Below are positions 59,733 through 64,000 of a DNA stretch of 64,000 nucleotides, one piece after another. Where the stretch lies: positions 1 to 64,000 of the forward strand of contig MWYY01000059.1 in NCBI GenBank assembly GCA_002050355.1. Direction: 5' to 3'. The DNA is from Acidobacteria bacterium 28-9 (GTDB lineage: Bacteria > Acidobacteriota > Blastocatellia > Pyrinomonadales > Pyrinomonadaceae). The position numbers and the translations under genes were made by a program. Under the pieces are notes generated by a model that searched no databases, was not told the DNA's origin, and saw nothing but the letters and a program-made list of their open reading frames with translations. Position 1 is the first letter of the stretch. Each line of letters opens with the position of its first letter.

Positions 59733-59805
59733 ATGGTGAATGGTGAATGGTAAATGGTGAGTGAAAAACAATAATTATCCATTCACCATTTACCGTTCAC
59801 CAATG
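59733..59805. repeat. Palindromic heptamer element (GGTGAAT / ATTCACC)
   Basis: Left arm TGGTGAATGG-type units at about 59734-59762, right arm ATTCACCATTTACCG at 59779-59805. The arms pair over about 22 nt with few mismatches, and AACATTG/CAATGTT further extends the stem. It fills the gap between the M14 peptidase gene and the SRPBCC gene, both on the minus strand. Confidence 0.7.
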
Positions 59806-59806
59806 T

Positions 59807-62674
59807 TTAAAAAGTTCCGTTAAACAACAGCGAATTAAAAAACGGTCTGGTTGCAGTGCGGAAGATTCCCCTGAAAAACGGTTCTTCGGCAAATAAAATG
59901 ACGTGACCCGAGCCGGTTGGTTCGTCGATAATATACGCCGTGTTCTGGAGTAATTTCTCAGTGTTGCCTTCCCAGACGAAACCGGAAATCGTTAAAGATT
60001 TGCTCGGTTTCGGCTCGAAAAGCAGCGCGTTGGTGCCGTCTTTCGAAAAGCGGAAAAAATAACCGGATGAAAGCAAAACCGGCAAGCTGTCGCTTTCGAG
60101 TCCGTAAGTCAAATACGTCGTGCGGTCAACCGTCGCGCGCATAATTGCGCCCGGAATCGCTTCGGGAACTTGTCCGGCGTTTGCCGAAGGCGAAGCAATC
60201 GGCGGCAGAACGGGCGCCGCGCCGTCGGATTTATCAGATTTTAATTCGTACGCCGGGTTCGGTTCGGGTTTGACCTGTTGCTGCCGTCGTTTGTTTTTAT
60301 TTTTTTCAGGCGCCGGAGAAGGGCTGGTTTCGACTTCTTTGCGTTTATCGGAGTCTTCGTCTTCAGAAGTTTTTCCTTTTTCATCGTCCTGCTCGCTGCC
60401 GACAAGTTTCGCGGATGTGAATCCGACATCTTTGAGCGCGGCAAAAACTGACGCGCCTTTGACGGTTACAAGCGTTCCGCCGCCGGAAATCCATTGTTTG
60501 AGAGACGCGACGCCACTCGCTCCGAGCGCGCTGAAGTAACGACCCGCCGCGCCGTCGGGCATAATCAAAACCGTGTAATTTTTCAGTGCGCCGCTTTTGA
60601 TGTTATTGATTGTCAGCGGTGTAAAGTCAACGCCGTAACGGTCGAGCGTCCACCAAATCGAGCCGTAGCTCGTCTGGTCAACCGTTTCGTCCGCCACCAT
60701 CGCAAGTTTCGGCGATTGCAGCGAGACGACGTTTTCCGCGCCGACGCCCGTGTCGCCTTCTTCGTTATAACCCGTATTGACGGCAAAAACATTAACGCCG
60801 AGTTGTTTTGCCAGACGATTGACGGCTTCGTGAATGGTTTCGGGATTTCGCGTTACGCGCACGACGAAAGTTCCGCGATTATAATTTTTGCCGCCCGCGT
60901 TTAACGGCTTTGTAGAGACTGCCACGCGAAAACCTTCTTTTAACAGGCGCAAAGCCAAAACGCTTGCGCTGTCGGTTTGATACGGGATTACGTAGGCTAT
61001 CTGTGCGCGTCCCGAAACGCTGCCGCGTTTTGCCTGTTCGAGATAATCGGGCGTAACGACGTTTGAATTTATGCTCGGTGCGTCTTCGGTCCAGAAAGCG
61101 TCAATGCCGAAAGCGAGCGGCAAATTCCAAGCCGTGATGTCATAAAAACCGTATTCCTCTTTTTGCGCCGAAGAACCGCGTCTTTCGTTGCGGCGAAACT
61201 TTGCCATATTGTCTCGGACAAAAGCGGCGTCCTGCGGCGTTTCCTGTTCGAGAAGCGCTTTTATAAGCCGCTTTTGCGGTTGGTTCAAATCAATTATGTA
61301 TGCTCCGGCAGGAAATGTTTGGGCAGTTTTCGGTGCGTTATTTTGCTCGTAACTGTGTGCGTTTGGAGCGGAAAAAGAAGCGTTTGCTACTTTTACTTCT
61401 ATTTTGGCGCGCTGCAAAATTTCAATCATTTCCGCAGTTTTTACCGGGTCTTTTTCCGGCAAAATGACGATGCGTTTGAGGCTTTCGCGTCCGGTTTCTT
61501 CAATCGCCGTGCGCCGGAAATCGTAAAAATCCTGTAATCTTTGAGCGCGATTTTTCGCCAGAGTTTCGAGCGTCGTCAGCGACGCGACATAATGTTTGGC
61601 GATTGCCGAGCGCAAAGTCGCAATCGTGCCGTCGTCGCGTGTCCAGCGCAAACCTTTGAAGCCGCCGCCGTCGGTTTCATACGTCATCCCGATGGCGCCG
61701 TTCAAAGCCGGATATGAATCCCAATAACCCGGATAAAAAAGGTCAAAAATATCGCGCACGTAATAATCCCAGCCGTTCTGGTCGAAACTTCTCGCATTGG
61801 CGCGCCCAAACATATCGAGCCATTTATTTGTCTGCGGCTGCGGCAAATTCGGATTTATCGGCAGCGCGGCGGGCGGGAAAAAATACTGCGAAGGCTGTCC
61901 GTGATGGTCAACTAAAACCTGCGGATTCCATTCAAAAAACGCGCGCTGCATATTCTGCGTTTCCCTCTGAGTCGCGGCGATATTGTCGCGGTTCAAATCG
62001 AACCGAAAATGATTTAGACGACCGTAAACGCTCCACGGTTCTCGATGTTCAAGCGCATTTCGGTCAGCGTTTCCCGTCGCTACAGAGTTATACCAAGTTA
62101 CGAAACGCTCGTGTCCGTCAGGATTTTCGCCCGGAATAATAAGCGTTACCGTATTTTTCAAAATGTTTAAAGTGGCAGGTTCGTTCGACGCCGCAAGCTG
62201 ATAAACAACTTGCATCATCGCCTCAAAAGATGCCGATTCGTTCCCGTGAATCGTGTAAGCCATCCACGCAATCGTTGGATTTGTCTGCGCGATTTGGTTT
62301 GCCTGGCTCACCGATGTTTTTCTCGAATCGGTTAGACGCGCGTTATTTGATTTTATTTCATCAAGGCGAGCAATGTTCTCCGGCGCGGAAATCGCAATTA
62401 TATGCTGCATTCGATGTTCGTTCGTCTCGCCGATGTCGAAAATTTTCACACGGTCGGGCGCGGCTTTTCCAATCGCTTCGATTACTCGTTCCATCTGCGC
62501 GTAATTGGTGTGGAAATCACCGACATCGAAACGTAAAATCGCTTGCGGACGCGGAACTTCAGCGCGATACTGACCGCGTGTGTAAAAATCGAATTTTTCT
62601 TCTTTTTGCGAAAAGGCAAATTGAGCGAACGCAACAATGACCAACGCGAAAAACAAAACGCTTTTAACTTTCAT
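59807..62674 (-). CDS. Secreted M14-family zinc carboxypeptidase-like protein
   Basis: A 955-residue exported peptidase: signal peptide 1-22 (ending FAFSQ), then an M14 domain. The zinc motif HxxE is TIHGNESASFE (about 139-149), the third ligand His lies in VDHHGQPSQ, and the catalytic Glu is in GMTYETDGGGF (about 319). After about 400 a long region with a glutamine amidotransferase-like fold (AMVADETVDQTSYG, VLIMPDGAAG, 640-720) and a Lys/Glu/Ser linker (about 755-800) follow, then a C-terminal beta part (AEEPFFRGIF). The family is common in Acidobacteriota. Substrate peptide unknown. Confidence 0.88.
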   Translation of the reverse strand: MKVKSVLFFALVIVAFAQFAFSQKEEKFDFYTRGQYRAEVPRPQAILRFDVGDFHTNYAQMERVIEAIGKAAPDRVKIFDIGETNEHRMQHIIAISAPENIARLDEIKSNNARLTDSRKTSVSQANQIAQTNPTIAWMAYTIHGNESASFEAMMQVVYQLAASNEPATLNILKNTVTLIIPGENPDGHERFVTWYNSVATGNADRNALEHREPWSVYGRLNHFRFDLNRDNIAATQRETQNMQRAFFEWNPQVLVDHHGQPSQYFFPPAALPINPNLPQPQTNKWLDMFGRANARSFDQNGWDYYVRDIFDLFYPGYWDSYPALNGAIGMTYETDGGGFKGLRWTRDDGTIATLRSAIAKHYVASLTTLETLAKNRAQRLQDFYDFRRTAIEETGRESLKRIVILPEKDPVKTAEMIEILQRAKIEVKVANASFSAPNAHSYEQNNAPKTAQTFPAGAYIIDLNQPQKRLIKALLEQETPQDAAFVRDNMAKFRRNERRGSSAQKEEYGFYDITAWNLPLAFGIDAFWTEDAPSINSNVVTPDYLEQAKRGSVSGRAQIAYVIPYQTDSASVLALRLLKEGFRVAVSTKPLNAGGKNYNRGTFVVRVTRNPETIHEAVNRLAKQLGVNVFAVNTGYNEEGDTGVGAENVVSLQSPKLAMVADETVDQTSYGSIWWTLDRYGVDFTPLTINNIKSGALKNYTVLIMPDGAAGRYFSALGASGVASLKQWISGGGTLVTVKGASVFAALKDVGFTSAKLVGSEQDDEKGKTSEDEDSDKRKEVETSPSPAPEKNKNKRRQQQVKPEPNPAYELKSDKSDGAAPVLPPIASPSANAGQVPEAIPGAIMRATVDRTTYLTYGLESDSLPVLLSSGYFFRFSKDGTNALLFEPKPSKSLTISGFVWEGNTEKLLQNTAYIIDEPTGSGHVILFAEEPFFRGIFRTATRPFFNSLLFNGTF

Positions 62675-62759
62675 TAATAAAAATTTCCGATTTACTAGCC
62701 TTGAAATTTGCAGAACTTGTTTTAGATATTAAACTGTTAAAGTATAAACACCAAAGACA

Positions 62760-62957
62760 ATGAAAAGTTTTCACGCAAAAACCTGTCCAAAATGTCATTT
62801 GCCGAAATTAAAAAGTTGGCAAGAGCTAACCGACGAGCAAAAGTTTTTAGTCGAAAGATTGCCTTTGAATACAAAATTCACCCGTGCAGAAAGGAAAAAG
62901 CACCGCTTTTGCGAGCGATGCTGGTTTGAAGAAGTTGATAAACAACTCAATGTTTAA
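62760..62957 (+). CDS. Small zinc-ribbon protein
   Basis: A 65-residue protein with two CxxC knuckles (CPKCHLPK at 9-16 and CERCWF at 51-56), 38 residues apart, as in a zinc ribbon. The rest is charged (DEQKFLVERLP, RAERKKHRF). No signal peptide. It may be a nucleic-acid or protein adaptor; family unknown. Confidence 0.65.
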   Translation: MKSFHAKTCPKCHLPKLKSWQELTDEQKFLVERLPLNTKFTRAERKKHRFCERCWFEEVDKQLNV

Positions 62958-62977
62958 TTGACCGTCTTCGCTTTTAT

Positions 62978-63561
62978 CTAATACTTTTTTTGGTCTCTAC
63001 GCATAATAACCACGACTTCGCTGCTGCCAAGCAAAGTTTTTCCGACAGTTACGCCGACATACGAATATCCAGCCGCGCTGCCTTCGTTAATTTCCTTTTC
63101 CATCGTCGAGGTTTTGCTCGTTGCGAATAATTTATACTCAAGTTTTTTAAGTTCCGCTTTTGTATCTTTCTCCGTAATGACTACAATTTCGTCTCCACCT
63201 ATAAAAGTGTCAAAGACTGCCTGTCCTTTATACTCAAAACCGTTGTCTCCTAACTCTTGAATTTCTTTCTGCATCGTCGAAGTTTTTGAAGTAGCGAGCA
63301 ATCTATATTGAAAACGCCCGCTCAAGTCAACGCCGGATTTTTTAGACATAATTATCAATACTTCGCTGCCGCCGAATGATGTCATCCCGCCTGAAACACC
63401 TTCAAAGCGATAACCGCCGCCAGCCGCTTCCAGCAGTTCTTTCTGCATTGTTGAGTTTTTTTGGTTGCCAGGACTTTGTATTGAGTTTGTGCAATAACGG
63501 AAATTTGAAGCGTCAGCATTATGCCGACGCAAAAAAGTATAATAATTGAAATTTTTTTCAT
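62978..63561 (-). pseudogene. Secreted three-repeat protein, frameshifted in a T7 run
   Basis: From ATG 63561 a signal peptide (MKKISIIILFCVGIMLTL, ending IAQ) and the start of the first repeat (TQYKVLATKK) are encoded; the frame then breaks in the seven-base homopolymer at 63456-63462. With one more base it runs on as NSTMQKELLEAAGGG to the stop at 62978. The protein has three repeats of about 55-60 residues, each with a segment like LATSKTSTMQKEI and a G-Y-x-Y or G-F-E-Y strand. Such units resemble the DUF4177 type. About 193 residues if repaired. Function unknown. Confidence 0.75.
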
Positions 63562-63611
63562 TTTAATTTCTCCGATTTTAATTTTAGTAGATTCTCAATT
63601 CGTAATCCAGG

Positions 63612-64000
63612 TTAATCCGAGTCTCCGAGAATATTATCAAAAGAAGCGCGAATTTCGAGGCAGCAAACAGTCAATTTTTCGAGCAAATCTTTTGTTGATG
63701 CGAGTTTCATTCGTTTGACAATCGTTTGCAGCGCGCTTTTGTTGGCAAGCGGCAATCGCGTCGAACGTCCGACGGTCAAGCGTAGATTGTGGTCTAGCTC
63801 GCTCAGAAATTCGTAACCGTTTGTCAGATTTTGAAAATCTTCATCAGTTAAAGAATTGTTTTTAAAGAGTTTTTCGAGCGTAAAAATGGTCGAACGATTT
63901 TCCGCCGCGTCGGGAACATTGTCTCGAAGCTGCAAAAATCTCGTAGCAAAATAAACGTCGAGCATTCCGCCCGCGTCGAATTTTATATCTATTTCAACGC
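63612..64000 (-). CDS. glnE: Bifunctional glutamine synthetase adenylyltransferase/deadenylase (C-terminal part)
   Basis: The frame is open to the window edge, so only the last 130 residues are seen. GGMLDVYFATRFLQLRDN, the middle ELDHNLRLTVGRSTRLP and the C-terminal end match the C-terminal domain of GlnE, which adenylylates and de-adenylylates glutamine synthetase in answer to nitrogen status through PII. The start and the catalytic NTP-transferase domain lie beyond position 64000. Symbol inferred from this part only. Confidence 0.85.
   Translation of the reverse strand, partial: VEIDIKFDAGGMLDVYFATRFLQLRDNVPDAAENRSTIFTLEKLFKNNSLTDEDFQNLTNGYEFLSELDHNLRLTVGRSTRLPLANKSALQTIVKRMKLASTKDLLEKLTVCCLEIRASFDNILGDSD

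Overview
The window reads as a piece of chromosome from a Gram-negative bacterium of the phylum Acidobacteriota, most likely class Blastocatellia (Pyrinomonadales-like). The main hints are the secreted VWFA-domain protein of acidobacterial type at the left edge, many secreted Ala-Gln-cleaved proteins of unknown function, large VCBS/FG-GAP surface proteins, a DUF1572 protein, and an envelope with heptose-containing lipopolysaccharide (rfaE1, rfaE2, gmhB, waaF-like, PagL-like deacylase). Base composition looks moderate (mid-40s % GC by eye). TGA is an ordinary stop here (for example moaD). The assignment is an inference; no 16S gene is present.

Layout. 0.2-15.6 kb: VWFA protein, deoB, a secreted metallo-beta-lactamase-fold hydrolase, a broken SpoIIE-type phosphatase, a TPR protein with an O-antigen ligase-like polymerase, a large secreted TPR protein, an HD phosphohydrolase, a TonB-C protein and a Lys/Ser-rich basic protein. 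15.7-24.5 kb: prolyl aminopeptidase, tatA, methyltransferase, SDR, acyl-CoA ligase, moaD/moaE, and the heptose genes rfaE1/rfaE2. 24.5-28.2 kb: two secreted VCBS-repeat proteins, one a subtilase. 28.3-30.1 kb: tRNA-His, a CPBP-like membrane protein, and a tRNA-Arg(UCU) gene split by a group I intron that carries its own PD-(D/E)XK homing endonuclease. 30.2-39.1 kb: cmk, threonine aldolase, an amidohydrolase with an internal 960-bp tandem duplication, gamma carbonic anhydrase, PagL-like deacylase plus a decayed second copy, hisS, and a kelch protein. 39.3-48.7 kb: a PKD metalloprotease broken by a stop codon, DUF1572, dxr-rseP-ispG, waaF-like and gmhB. 48.8-64 kb: a cupin, a prolyl oligopeptidase broken by a 550-bp tandem duplication, cysteine desulfurase, radical SAM, MGDG-synthase-like glycosyltransferase, SDR, DUF2911, SRPBCC, M14 peptidase, and the 3' end of glnE at the right edge.

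The standout element is the mobile intron in tRNA-Arg. Its anticodon loop is interrupted between positions 34 and 35. P1 with a U-G pair at the splice site, P2, P3, P7, P8 and the terminal G can all be read directly, and the internal ORF resembles the I-Ssp6803I family known from a cyanobacterial tRNA-fMet intron.

Two further themes run through the window. First, many intergenic junctions hold short repeats with a 7-nt period, often folded into hairpins and often abutting or containing start or stop codons (moaD, moaE, the cupin, cmk). They resemble the heptamer STRR repeats of cyanobacteria. Second, an unusual number of genes are damaged: two tandem duplications, one nonsense codon, three or more frameshifts and several truncated remnants. 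Some of this, especially the homopolymer indels, may be sequencing or assembly error, so raw-read checks are needed before calling it genome decay.
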